Source: Paraburkholderia sp. PREW-6R (lineage in GTDB: Bacteria; Pseudomonadota; Gammaproteobacteria; Burkholderiales; Burkholderiaceae). From it: a DNA stretch of 64,000 nt. The stretch is from NCBI RefSeq assembly GCF_039621805.1, contig NZ_CP155073.1, forward strand, positions 248,001 through 312,000, read 5' to 3'. The notes below the pieces were generated by a model that saw only the letters and a list, made by a program, of their open reading frames with translations, searched no databases and was not told where the DNA came from. Position numbers and translations under genes: made by a program. Positions 56,601 to 64,000 of the stretch are shown piece after piece; position 1 is the stretch's first letter; every line of letters starts with the position of its first letter.

Positions 56601-57539
56601 ATGAGCGCTCCACCAGATGCCGGGTCAGTGCCGCCCGAGTTGTTGGCGCCAACCGTGCCAGGCCCGACGCCTCGCGTCGACGGTCCGGGTCGCGCGTCGC
56701 CGTTCCTCGCGTGGATCGGCGTGGTGCCGTTCTTTGTCTTCGCGCTGCTGTTCCTCATTCTGCCGACCGGCTTCCTGATGGTCGGCGCATTCCAGGACGC
56801 GCAAGGCCATTTCACGCTTGCCAATTTCCGTGACCTGCTTCAGCCAACCGTACTCGACGCCTACTGGATCAGCTTCAAGGTGAGTGCGGCGTCGTCGTTC
56901 GGCGGCGCGATCATCGGCTCGCTGCTTGCATGGGCGGCGGTGCAAGGCAAACTGCCGGGCTGGATTCGTCCGACGCTGATGACCTTTTCCGGCGTCGCGT
57001 CGAATTTCGCCGGCGTGCCGCTCGCGTTCGCTTTCATTTGTACGCTGGGGCGCGTCGGGCTCGTCACCGTGTTGCTGAAGAAGTACCTCGGCTTCAATCT
57101 GTACTCCACCGGCTTCAGCATTCTGAGTTTTTCCGGCCTGACGCTCACGTACCTGTACTTCCAGATTCCGCTGATGGTGCTGATCGTCACGCCCGCGCTC
57201 GACGGTCTGAAACGCGAATGGCGCGAGGCCTGCGACTGTCTCGGCGGCACGCCATCCCAATACTGGCGTTACGTAGCGCTGCCGGTGCTGTGGCCGAGCA
57301 TTCTGGGCGCGGCGCTGCTGCTGTTCGCCAATTCGTTCGGCGCTGTGGCGACCGCCTATGCGCTCACCGGCAGTTCGCTGAACATCGTCACGATCCTGCT
57401 GTACGCGCAGATTCGCGGCGACGTGATGCACAACCAGAACCTCGGCTACGCGCTTGCGCTCGGCATGGTGCTCGTGACGGGCCTCTCGAACGGCGGCTAC
57501 ATCTGGCTGCGCTCGCGCGCCGAAAGGGGACGTGGATGA
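56601..57539 (+). CDS. ABC importer permease 1
   Basis: A 312-residue permease of the PotB/FbpB-like BPD family with six membrane segments. An N-terminal Pro-rich tail precedes FLAWIGVVPFFVFALLFLILPTGFLMVGAF. The EAA loop is EWREACDCLGGTPSQYWRYVALPVLWPSILGAALLLF near residues 215-250. It begins 114 bases after the binding protein and its stop overlaps the next permease's ATG. Together they form the heterodimeric channel. Confidence 0.92.
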   Translation: MSAPPDAGSVPPELLAPTVPGPTPRVDGPGRASPFLAWIGVVPFFVFALLFLILPTGFLMVGAFQDAQGHFTLANFRDLLQPTVLDAYWISFKVSAASSFGGAIIGSLLAWAAVQGKLPGWIRPTLMTFSGVASNFAGVPLAFAFICTLGRVGLVTVLLKKYLGFNLYSTGFSILSFSGLTLTYLYFQIPLMVLIVTPALDGLKREWREACDCLGGTPSQYWRYVALPVLWPSILGAALLLFANSFGAVATAYALTGSSLNIVTILLYAQIRGDVMHNQNLGYALALGMVLVTGLSNGGYIWLRSRAERGRG

Positions 57540-58327
57540 AGAATCAGTCTCGCGTGGGAGCGTGGACCGCGATCATCGTCGGTTCGCTGTACTTCCTGAT
57601 TCCGTTGGTCGCGACCTTCGAATTCAGTCTGCGTATGAAGCGCGGCACGTACAGTTTCGAAGCGTATCGCGTCGTGCTCGGCGATCCGCGTTTTCAGGCG
57701 TCGTTCGGCTACTCGATTCTGATGGCGCTGCTGACGATCGTGGTCGGCGTGCTGCTGGTCGTGCCGACTGCGTACTGGGTGCAGTTGCGTTTGCCGAAGC
57801 TGCGGCCGGTCGTGGAATTCGTCACGCTGTTGCCGCTCGTGGTGCCTGCAATCGTGATCGTGTTCGGATATCTGCGCATCTACAACAGCAGTTCGATTCT
57901 GCCGCTCACCGGCAACGAACGCGCAACCGATCTGCTGCTCGTATTCGGCTACGTGACGCTCTCGTTGCCGTACATGTACCGCGCCGTGGACGCCGGACTG
58001 CGCGCCGTCGACGTGCGCGCGCTAACCGAAGCCGCCGAATGCCTCGGCGCGAGCTGGCCGACCATTCTCTTCAAGGTGATTTTCCCGAACATCCGCTCGG
58101 GCATCCTGTCCGGCGCGTTTCTCACGTTCGCCGTGGTGATCGGCGAATTCACGTTGGCGAGCCTGCTCGACCGGCCTGCGTTCGGGCCGTACCTCCAGTT
58201 GATCGGCGCGAACCGCGCGTATGAACCGTCCGCGCTCGCGATCATCGCGTTCGTGATTACGTGGGCGTCGATGGGACTGATCCAGGTATTTGGCTCGGCT
58301 CGCGCATTGAGCGGCCAGAAGCTGTGA
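57536..58327 (+). CDS. ABC importer permease 2
   Basis: A 263-residue PotC-like permease. Membrane segments include AWTAIIVGSLYFLIPLVATFEF and ALLTIVVGVLLVVPTAYWVQ; the EAA loop is LTEAAECLGASWPTILFKVIFPNIRSGILSGAFLTFAVVIGEFTLASLL. The ATG overlaps the preceding stop (ATGA). The reading frame is open far upstream without meaning. Residues 205-215 (RPAFGPYLQLIGAN) are typical of this permease type. Confidence 0.93.
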   Translation: MKNQSRVGAWTAIIVGSLYFLIPLVATFEFSLRMKRGTYSFEAYRVVLGDPRFQASFGYSILMALLTIVVGVLLVVPTAYWVQLRLPKLRPVVEFVTLLPLVVPAIVIVFGYLRIYNSSSILPLTGNERATDLLLVFGYVTLSLPYMYRAVDAGLRAVDVRALTEAAECLGASWPTILFKVIFPNIRSGILSGAFLTFAVVIGEFTLASLLDRPAFGPYLQLIGANRAYEPSALAIIAFVITWASMGLIQVFGSARALSGQKL

Positions 58328-58373
58328 GGCATGAGTTCGGCGCAATGAGTGGGACTGACTAAGGCAGCGAATC

Positions 58374-59444
58374 ATGGCATTCCTCGAAATCGAAAATCTG
58401 CACAAAGCGTTCGGTGCGAATACGGCGCTGCATCACTTCGACATGAAGATCGAGCGCGGCGAGTTCATCACGTTTCTCGGACCCTCGGGTTGCGGCAAGA
58501 CGACGGTGCTGCGCATGATCGCCGGGTTCGAAACGCCGACGCGGGGCGTCATCCGGCTGGACAACAGGGACGTCACGCATGTGCGCACGCGGCAACGCAA
58601 AGTGGGCATGGTGTTTCAGTCCTACGCGCTGTTTCCGAACATGACCGTGGCGGAGAACATCGGCTTCGGGCTGAAAATCGCGCGCCGGCCGCAGGCGGAG
58701 ATCAGCCAGCGCGTGGAGGAAATGCTGCAACTGATCAAGCTCCCGCAGCTTGGCGGACGTTACCCGTGGCAACTGTCCGGCGGCCAGCAGCAGCGCGTGG
58801 CGTTGGCGCGCGCGCTCGCCGGCAAGCCGCAGGTGTTGTTGCTCGACGAACCGCTCTCCGCGCTCGACGCCAAAATCCGCATCTCGTTGCGCCAGGACAT
58901 TCGCGCGTTGCAGCGCGAACTGGGGATCACGTCGATTTTCGTCACGCACGACCAGGAAGAGGCGCTGTCCATTTCCGACCGGATCGTCGTGATGAACGAA
59001 GGGCGGGTCGAGCAGGTCGGCTCGCCTTCGGAGATCTATAACTATCCGCGCACGCGTTTTGTTGCATCGTTCGTCGGCACGCTGAATATTCTGTCGGGGC
59101 AGGTGGTCGATCCGGCGACCGGCCGGATGGCGGTGGACGGTCAGGAACTCACCACCACGCAGACACTCGCCGCTGACGACGCGGGCAAGAAACGCCTGCT
59201 CGCGCTGCGTCCCGAGGCGATCGTACTGGAACCGGCCGCGCCCGGCCGTAACACGCTGAACGCGACGGTCGAGGAGGTGAATTTTCTCGGCGCGGTGGTG
59301 CGAATCAGAACGCGCGTGAAGGACGCTGTCATTTCCCTCGACGTGTTCAACGACCCGAATCGCGGCTTGCCGGAGCGGGGGCAGCCCGTGTCGCTCGGCT
59401 TCTCGCATGACAATCTGCTGGTGCTGGAAGAGGGCAGTGTGTGA
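58374..59444 (+). CDS. ABC importer ATP-binding protein (PotA/UgpC-like)
   Basis: A 356-residue ATPase. Walker A FLGPSGCGKTTVLRMIAGF near residue 36, Q-loop VFQSYALFPNMTVAENI, signature LSGGQQQRVALARALAG, Walker B LLLDEPLSALDAKI and switch His in VTHDQEEAL. The C-terminal TOBE domain (residues 240-356, LRPEAIVLEPA and VKDAVISLDVFNDP) is as in PotA or UgpC. It starts 46 bases after permease 2 and closes the five-gene operon. Confidence 0.95.
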   Translation: MAFLEIENLHKAFGANTALHHFDMKIERGEFITFLGPSGCGKTTVLRMIAGFETPTRGVIRLDNRDVTHVRTRQRKVGMVFQSYALFPNMTVAENIGFGLKIARRPQAEISQRVEEMLQLIKLPQLGGRYPWQLSGGQQQRVALARALAGKPQVLLLDEPLSALDAKIRISLRQDIRALQRELGITSIFVTHDQEEALSISDRIVVMNEGRVEQVGSPSEIYNYPRTRFVASFVGTLNILSGQVVDPATGRMAVDGQELTTTQTLAADDAGKKRLLALRPEAIVLEPAAPGRNTLNATVEEVNFLGAVVRIRTRVKDAVISLDVFNDPNRGLPERGQPVSLGFSHDNLLVLEEGSV

Positions 59445-59582
59445 GGGCTGTAAGCAGCGTGCCTCGCATGTCGACGGCGGCGAGCGTCGCGCAAGCGATT
59501 TAGCGCATCATTCGCGCCGTAAAGCCTTCGGGTATTCCCGCGCATGCGGCTCATCGCGATTCCAGTTATCCCGACAACGCTC

Positions 59583-59606
59583 GTCCGGATTTCCGGAATC
59601 CCGGAC
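59583..59606 (+). promoter_or_regulatory. possible DctD upstream activating site
   Basis: GTCCGGATT-TCCGG-AATCC(C)GGAC: 9-base arms with one extra C, 63-86 bases before the -24 element of dctA. Place and symmetry suit a sigma-54 activator such as DctD; the sequence itself was not matched to a known consensus. Confidence 0.45.
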
Positions 59607-59668
59607 AGACGACGTGTCGAGTCGTCAAAAAAGCCATAAGAATCAATGAGCCGTGCTGGCGATACGGC

Positions 59669-59684
59669 TGGCATCGACCTTGCA
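59669..59684 (+). promoter_or_regulatory. sigma-54 promoter of dctA
   Basis: TGGCAT-CGACC-TTGCA matches the sigma-54 consensus (TGGCAC-N5-TTGCA) at all but one base, including the invariant GG and GC. Transcription should begin near 59696. This fits DctB/DctD control of dctA, whose genes follow. Confidence 0.85.
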
Positions 59685-59735
59685 AAACAAGCGCTGCGGC
59701 CGCAACGGTCCGACAACTAAAGCAAGGAGACAACG

Positions 59736-59765
59736 ATGTCCGATTTCCCTTCCCGGTATTTCTGA
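59736..59765 (+). CDS. candidate 9-codon leader ORF before dctA
   Basis: ATG at 59736 with AAGGAG six bases upstream opens MSDFPSRYF-stop, starting about 40 bases after the predicted sigma-54 start site and 108 bases before dctA. The ribosome-binding site is better than that of dctA. It may be a leader peptide that tunes dctA translation, or a remnant of an older N-terminus. Confidence 0.35.
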   Translation: MSDFPSRYF

Positions 59766-59873
59766 ATTCGTCGTCTTGTCGCGGTCTGATCGCGTGCACA
59801 GGCAGGACGATCATTCGTTCGCATGATGCGCGGCGTGGCAGGCCATGAGCTCATCCATATCGCAGGAACCATC

Positions 59874-61154
59874 GTGAAGAAACCTATCCACAAAGTGCTG
59901 TACGTCCAGGTGATCGTGGCGATTCTTATCGGCATCGCGCTCGGGCACTTCTATCCGAATCTCGCCGTCGACATGAAGCCGCTGGGCGACGGCTTTATCA
60001 AGCTGATCAAGATGGTGATCGGGCCGATCATCTTCTGCACGGTGGTGACCGGCATCGCCGGCATGGAGGACATGAAGAAGGTCGGGCGTGTGGGCGGCAA
60101 GGCGTTGCTGTATTTCGAGATCGTCTCCAGTTTCGCGCTGGTGCTCGGCCTGATCGCGACGCACGTGCTGAAACCGGGCGTGGGCTTCAACATCGACCCG
60201 GCGACGCTCGACGGCAAGGCCGTCGCGTCGTACGCCGCGAAGGCGCATGGGCAGACGACCGTGGACTTCCTGATGCATATCATTCCGGACACGCTGTCTT
60301 CGGCTTTCGCGCAAGGCGAAATCCTGCAGATCCTGCTGATCGCGCTGCTGTTCGGCGCGGTGCTGGCAACGGCGGGTGAACGCGGCAAGGTCGTCACGAA
60401 CTTTATCGAGGGCCTCTCGCACGTCCTGTTCGGTATCGTGCGGATCATCACGAAGCTGGCGCCGATCGGCGCATTCGGCGCGATGGCGTTCACGATCGGC
60501 AAGTACGGCATCGGCTCACTGCTGCCCATGCTCAAACTGATCGGGACGTTCTATCTGACCTCGATCGTGTTCGTGGTGGTCGTGCTGGGCATCATCGCGC
60601 GTGCGGTGGGCTTCAACATCCTGCGCTTTGTTGCGTACATCAAGGAAGAAATGCTGATCGTGCTCGGTACGAGTTCGTCGGAAGCCGCGCTGCCCCAGTT
60701 GATGCTGAAACTGGAAAAGCTCGGCTGCTCGCGCTCCGTAGTGGGCCTTGTCGTGCCGACCGGCTATTCGTTCAATCTCGACGGCACGAACATCTATATG
60801 ACGATGGCCGTGCTCTTCATCGCCCAGGCGACCAACACCGATCTGTCGTGGACACAGCAGCTCACGCTGCTGGCGGTGACCATGCTGACCTCGAAGGGCG
60901 CGAGCGGCGTGACCGGCGCGGGTTTCATCACGCTGGCCGCCACGTTGGCCGTGGTGCCGACCATCCCGCTGTCGGGCATGGTGCTGATTCTCGGCATCGA
61001 CCGCTTCATGAGCGAGTGCCGTGCGCTGACGAACATCGTCGGCAATGGCGTGGCGACGGTCGTGGTGTCCGCATGGGAAAAGGAACTGGACCGCGACAAG
61101 CTGAATGCCGCGCTGCGCGGCAACGTGCCGGTGAAGGAGCCGGCGCGCGTCTAG
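59874..61154 (+). CDS. dctA: C4-dicarboxylate/H+ symporter
   Basis: A 426-residue inner-membrane carrier of the DAACS family, importing succinate, fumarate and malate. Signatures: [70 protein letters not shown] (the re-entrant loop), [13 protein letters not shown] and [20 protein letters not shown]. The frame is open from 59823, but the family starts at KKPIHK; a GTG at 59874 with AGGA upstream is chosen. Driven by a -24/-12 promoter and followed by its two-component regulators. Confidence 0.95.
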   Translation: MKKPIHKVLYVQVIVAILIGIALGHFYPNLAVDMKPLGDGFIKLIKMVIGPIIFCTVVTGIAGMEDMKKVGRVGGKALLYFEIVSSFALVLGLIATHVLKPGVGFNIDPATLDGKAVASYAAKAHGQTTVDFLMHIIPDTLSSAFAQGEILQILLIALLFGAVLATAGERGKVVTNFIEGLSHVLFGIVRIITKLAPIGAFGAMAFTIGKYGIGSLLPMLKLIGTFYLTSIVFVVVVLGIIARAVGFNILRFVAYIKEEMLIVLGTSSSEAALPQLMLKLEKLGCSRSVVGLVVPTGYSFNLDGTNIYMTMAVLFIAQATNTDLSWTQQLTLLAVTMLTSKGASGVTGAGFITLAATLAVVPTIPLSGMVLILGIDRFMSECRALTNIVGNGVATVVVSAWEKELDRDKLNAALRGNVPVKEPARV

Positions 61155-61199
61155 GCCTGCGGTTTTCAGAGCGTGGACCCTGGCCGCGGCCACCTGCGC

Positions 61200-63200
61200 A
61201 TGAATCGCGTGGACGCGTGCCCAACCCCCACGCCGTCGGCCGATGAAGCTCGGGCCGGCGGCGTGCCGCCTTATGCCACAATATCCGATCCCCACAGATT
61301 GGACATTGCCAACGTGACGCGCCGCCTGTTGATCCTCATCGCGCTCGTCGCCGGGCTCGTGGCGGCGTGCGGTCTGACCTATAGCGTGGCGTGGCAAAGC
61401 GGCATCGACAGTCTGCGGCGCAACGCCGCGGTGCGCGTGGATCGCACCGCGAGCGCCCTGAAAAGCACACTCGAGCGTTACGAGTCGCTGCCGTATCTGC
61501 TGGCCGAGCATCCTATCGTGCAGGACGTGCTGGTCAATCCCACACCCGCCAACGTCCGGCGCGCCAATCTCTACCTCGAAGACCTCAACCGCCACGCGCG
61601 CGCCACCGTCACGTATGTGATTCCGGTCGACGGCAATTGCGTTGCTGCGAGCAACTGGCAGGGGCCGGGCAGTTTCATCGGCGCGGGCTATCAGTTCAGG
61701 CCGTATTTCGTCGATGCAATCAAAGGCGGCGTGGGCCGCTTCTTCGGCATCGGCACGATTTCACAGGCGCCCGGTTACTACATTTCGCAACCCGTGAGAC
61801 GCGACGGCAAGATTGTCGGCGTGGCGGTCGTCAAGCTCGATCTCGAATGGTTTCAGGGCGTGGACGTCGCCGAGCCGCTCGTCGTGACCGACGATCATGG
61901 CGTGATTTTCCTGTCGTCCGTTCCGGCATGGAAGTACCACACGATCCGGCCGCTCTCCGGCCGGGTGGCCGATTCGATCTACCAGGCGCGCCAGTATGCG
62001 CAGCAGCCGATTGCGCCGCTGCCGGTGTCGATCGAACGCACGCTGGAGGGCAACGCGCAGATCGTGCGCATCGGCGGCGGCCGTTATGCGCCGCGTTACC
62101 TCGCGTCGCAACGCGGGATGGGCGAGCCGGACTGGCATCTGATCACCATGGCGCCCGTCAGCGCCGTGGACGCCGATGCGCGCAAGGCCACCCTCGTCAC
62201 CGCTTGCGGTTATGTGTCGCTGGTGCTGCTGGCGTTCTACTGGCGCATGCGGCGTGCGCGGGTGCGCGAAGTGATGAAGAGCCGCGCGTTGCTGCAAAAA
62301 GCGTATGCGGAACTGAACCGGCGGGTGGCGGAACGCACGGCGGATCTGTCGCAGGCCAATGAGCAACTGCAAAGGGAAGTGGCCGAGCGCACGCGCGCCG
62401 AACAGGAGTTGCGCGCGGCGCACGACGAACTGGTTCAGGCAAGCAAGCTGGCGGCGCTCGGACAGATGGCGGCCGGCATCACGCATGAACTGAATCAGCC
62501 GCTCGCGGCATTGCGCGGCTTCTCCGACAACACGCGCGTGCTGCTAGAACGTGGCGACCAGGCGTCGGCGCGAGAGAATCTCGAAGCGATTGCGGCGCTC
62601 ACCGAGCGGATGGGCAAGATCACGAATCAGCTCAAGCTGTTCGTCGGGCGGGCCCGGCCACGCAACGCTCGCGCATCCGTGGTGCGCGCGCTGCGCAACG
62701 TGGTGGCGTTGCTGCAAAAACGCCTGCAAGGGGTCGAACTGGACTTCACCTTGTACGAGCCCGAGCGCGGTACGCGCACGCCGCTTCTTCTTGCGAACGA
62801 CCATCCCGAACTGATCGCCCATTGCGACGACCTGCGTCTCGAACAGGTGCTGATCAACCTGCTCGGCAATGCGCTCGACGCCACCTCGGATGAGGTCCCG
62901 CCGCGCATTTCACTCGAAGTGGAAGTGAGCGAAGCGAGCCTGTCGTTCAACGTGACCGACAACGGACCGGGGATTGCCGACGATGTACTGCCGCGCCTTT
63001 TCGAGCCGTTCTTCACGACGAAGGAAATGGGCCAGGGCCTGGGTCTTGGGCTGGCGATTTCGTCGTCGATCGCGCGGGATTGCGGCGGCTCGCTCGTGGC
63101 GCGCAATGCGCCCGCGGGCGGCGCATCATTCGTGTTGACGTTGCGCCGCGCCCGCGTGCCGACGAGCCACACCACGGACCCGCTGACCACGGGTTCCTGA
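61200..63200 (+). CDS. dctB: C4-dicarboxylate sensor histidine kinase
   Basis: A 666-residue sensor. Membrane segments at about residues 43-63 and 331-349 enclose a periplasmic tandem PAS (dCache) sensor with GVGRFFGIGTISQAPGYYISQPV and VVTDDHGVIFLSS, the DctB hallmark. A coiled coil (361-415) leads to the kinase: His429 in ITHELNQPLAALRGFSDNTR, N box LINLLGNALDAT, G1 VTDNGPGI and G2 GLGLGLAIS. ATG 61200 is preferred to a GTG at 61173. It lies 46 bases after dctA; dctD follows 16 bases later. Confidence 0.95.
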   Translation: MNRVDACPTPTPSADEARAGGVPPYATISDPHRLDIANVTRRLLILIALVAGLVAACGLTYSVAWQSGIDSLRRNAAVRVDRTASALKSTLERYESLPYLLAEHPIVQDVLVNPTPANVRRANLYLEDLNRHARATVTYVIPVDGNCVAASNWQGPGSFIGAGYQFRPYFVDAIKGGVGRFFGIGTISQAPGYYISQPVRRDGKIVGVAVVKLDLEWFQGVDVAEPLVVTDDHGVIFLSSVPAWKYHTIRPLSGRVADSIYQARQYAQQPIAPLPVSIERTLEGNAQIVRIGGGRYAPRYLASQRGMGEPDWHLITMAPVSAVDADARKATLVTACGYVSLVLLAFYWRMRRARVREVMKSRALLQKAYAELNRRVAERTADLSQANEQLQREVAERTRAEQELRAAHDELVQASKLAALGQMAAGITHELNQPLAALRGFSDNTRVLLERGDQASARENLEAIAALTERMGKITNQLKLFVGRARPRNARASVVRALRNVVALLQKRLQGVELDFTLYEPERGTRTPLLLANDHPELIAHCDDLRLEQVLINLLGNALDATSDEVPPRISLEVEVSEASLSFNVTDNGPGIADDVLPRLFEPFFTTKEMGQGLGLGLAISSSIARDCGGSLVARNAPAGGASFVLTLRRARVPTSHTTDPLTTGS

Positions 63201-63216
63201 ATCAGACGGGAACGAC

Positions 63217-64000
63217 ATGGTGAATCACGGCCTGCAAGTGCTGTATATCGAAGACGACGAACTGGTGCGGCGCGCCAGCGTCCAAAGCCTGCAACTGGCG
63301 GGCTTCGACGTGGTTGGCCATGCGTCGGCGGAATCGGCTGCCAGGACGATCAATGCGGACTTCTCCGGCGTGATCGTCAGCGATATCCGTCTGCCGGGTG
63401 CGAGCGGTCTCGAACTGCTGGCGCAATGCCACGAGCGCGCGCCGGACGTGCCGGTGATTCTCGTCACAGGTCACGGCGATATTTCGATGGCCGTGCAGGC
63501 CATGCGCGACGGCGCTTACGATTTCATCGAAAAGCCGTTCGCATCCGAGCGTCTGATCGAAACGGTGCGGCGTGCGTTGGAGCGTCGCACACTGCTGCTG
63601 GAAAACCTTGCGCTGCGGCGCGAACTGGCCGGGCAGAACGCGGTGGCGCCGCGCATCATCGGCAGGAGCCCGGCCATCGAGCAGGTGCGCCGTCTGATCG
63701 CGAACGTCGCGCCGACGGATGCGTCGGTACTGATCAATGGCGACACGGGGGCGGGTAAGGAACTGATTGCGCGCAGCCTGCATGAGTTGTCGCCACGGCG
63801 GGACAAGCCGTTTATCGCGGTGAATTGCGGCGCGCTGCCGGAGCCGATGTTCGAGTCCGAAATGTTCGGCTATGAACCCGGCGCTTTTACGGGTGCGGCG
63901 AAGCGTCGGATCGGCAAACTCGAACATGCGTCGGGCGGCACCCTCTTTCTCGATGAAATCGAGAGCATGCCGCTCGCTTTGCAGGTCAAGCTGCTGCGTG
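63217..64000 (+). CDS. dctD: C4-dicarboxylate response regulator, sigma-54 activator (3' end cut)
   Basis: The first 261 residues are visible. The receiver domain has the acidic pair in YIEDDELV, phospho-acceptor Asp56 in VSDIRLPG and Lys106 in FIEKPFAS. The AAA+ domain starts with [12 protein letters not shown], the Walker [18 protein letters not shown] (about 175-190) and the sigma-54-contacting GAFTGA at 222-227. The remaining ATPase and the DNA-binding C-terminus lie beyond the window. It should activate the -24/-12 promoter of dctA. Confidence 0.95.
   Translation, partial: MVNHGLQVLYIEDDELVRRASVQSLQLAGFDVVGHASAESAARTINADFSGVIVSDIRLPGASGLELLAQCHERAPDVPVILVTGHGDISMAVQAMRDGAYDFIEKPFASERLIETVRRALERRTLLLENLALRRELAGQNAVAPRIIGRSPAIEQVRRLIANVAPTDASVLINGDTGAGKELIARSLHELSPRRDKPFIAVNCGALPEPMFESEMFGYEPGAFTGAAKRRIGKLEHASGGTLFLDEIESMPLALQVKLLR

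Noticed and set aside
59607..59635. GACGAC...GTCGTC hairpin followed by AAAAAA as terminator of the ABC operon
   Set aside because: The tail is A-rich on the plus strand, and on the minus strand the T run precedes the stem, so it cannot work as an intrinsic terminator in either direction.

Overview
The window is a high-GC, gene-dense stretch of core chromosome from a Burkholderiaceae bacterium, most likely Paraburkholderia or a close relative. The pointers are the bioA-F-D-B order, a methionine synthase split into two genes, PhaM, small proteins of the DUF3567, DUF1840 and DUF3108 families typical of Burkholderiales, and sigma-54-controlled dicarboxylate transport. I see no insertion sequence, prophage, CRISPR array, rRNA or convincing tRNA gene. 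The two window ends cut genes: a GhrA-like reductase on the left and the response regulator DctD on the right.

Layout. 1-2.9 kb: ghrA-like reductase (partial), a small serine hydrolase and an orphan sulfate-binding protein. 3-7.4 kb: biotin operon bioAFDB (minus strand). 8-9.8 kb: a secreted alpha/beta hydrolase and a candidate mini-gene. 9.9-16.6 kb: minus-strand operon of a LiuR-like MerR regulator, aceK, carbonic anhydrase, thiolase, SDR, acyl-CoA dehydrogenase and ychJ. 16.7-19.5 kb: metallo-beta-lactamase-fold hydrolase and an orphan dipeptide-type binding protein. 19.9-24.2 kb: SDR, dsbA, a SPOR-domain protein and argS. 24.6-32 kb: small DUF proteins, split metH, a decayed hydrolase pseudogene and a DUF3108 envelope protein. 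32-37.6 kb: IclR regulator divergent from a fumarylacetoacetate-hydrolase-family gene, an orphan branched-chain-type binding protein, a 9-bp tandem repeat, enoyl-CoA hydratase and phaM. 38-41.8 kb: a diiron ferritin-like protein, heptose-phosphate adenylyltransferase, coaX and birA. 41.9-46.8 kb: an Mla/Pqi-like lipid transporter (permease, ATPase, MCE protein, lipoprotein) plus VanZ. 47-53.3 kb: ferredoxin, hydrolase, dacC, ybeD, a LysR/DUF2917 pair, lipB and lipA. 53.4-59.4 kb: a DeoR regulator facing a glycerophosphodiesterase-ABC importer operon. 59.7-64 kb: dctA, dctB and dctD.

How the parts fit. Three cofactor systems are present: biotin synthesis (bioAFDB) and attachment (birA), pantothenate activation (coaX) and lipoate (ybeD, lipB, lipA). 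A catabolic theme links the LiuR-like regulator, aceK (the glyoxylate-shunt switch), acyl-CoA dehydrogenase and thiolase with the enoyl-CoA hydratase and PhaM, a PHB-granule protein. Uptake is represented by sulfate, peptide and amino-acid binding proteins lacking adjacent permeases, a complete ABC importer next to a glycerophosphodiesterase, and C4-dicarboxylate transport with its two-component regulator and a textbook -24/-12 promoter. I found no clearly new system. The most unusual items are the GDPD-ABC-DeoR locus with a matching dyad, the MerR-aceK-acyl-CoA operon with a MerR-type promoter, a mini-ORF in the dctA leader, a 9-bp VNTR and the decayed hydrolase.
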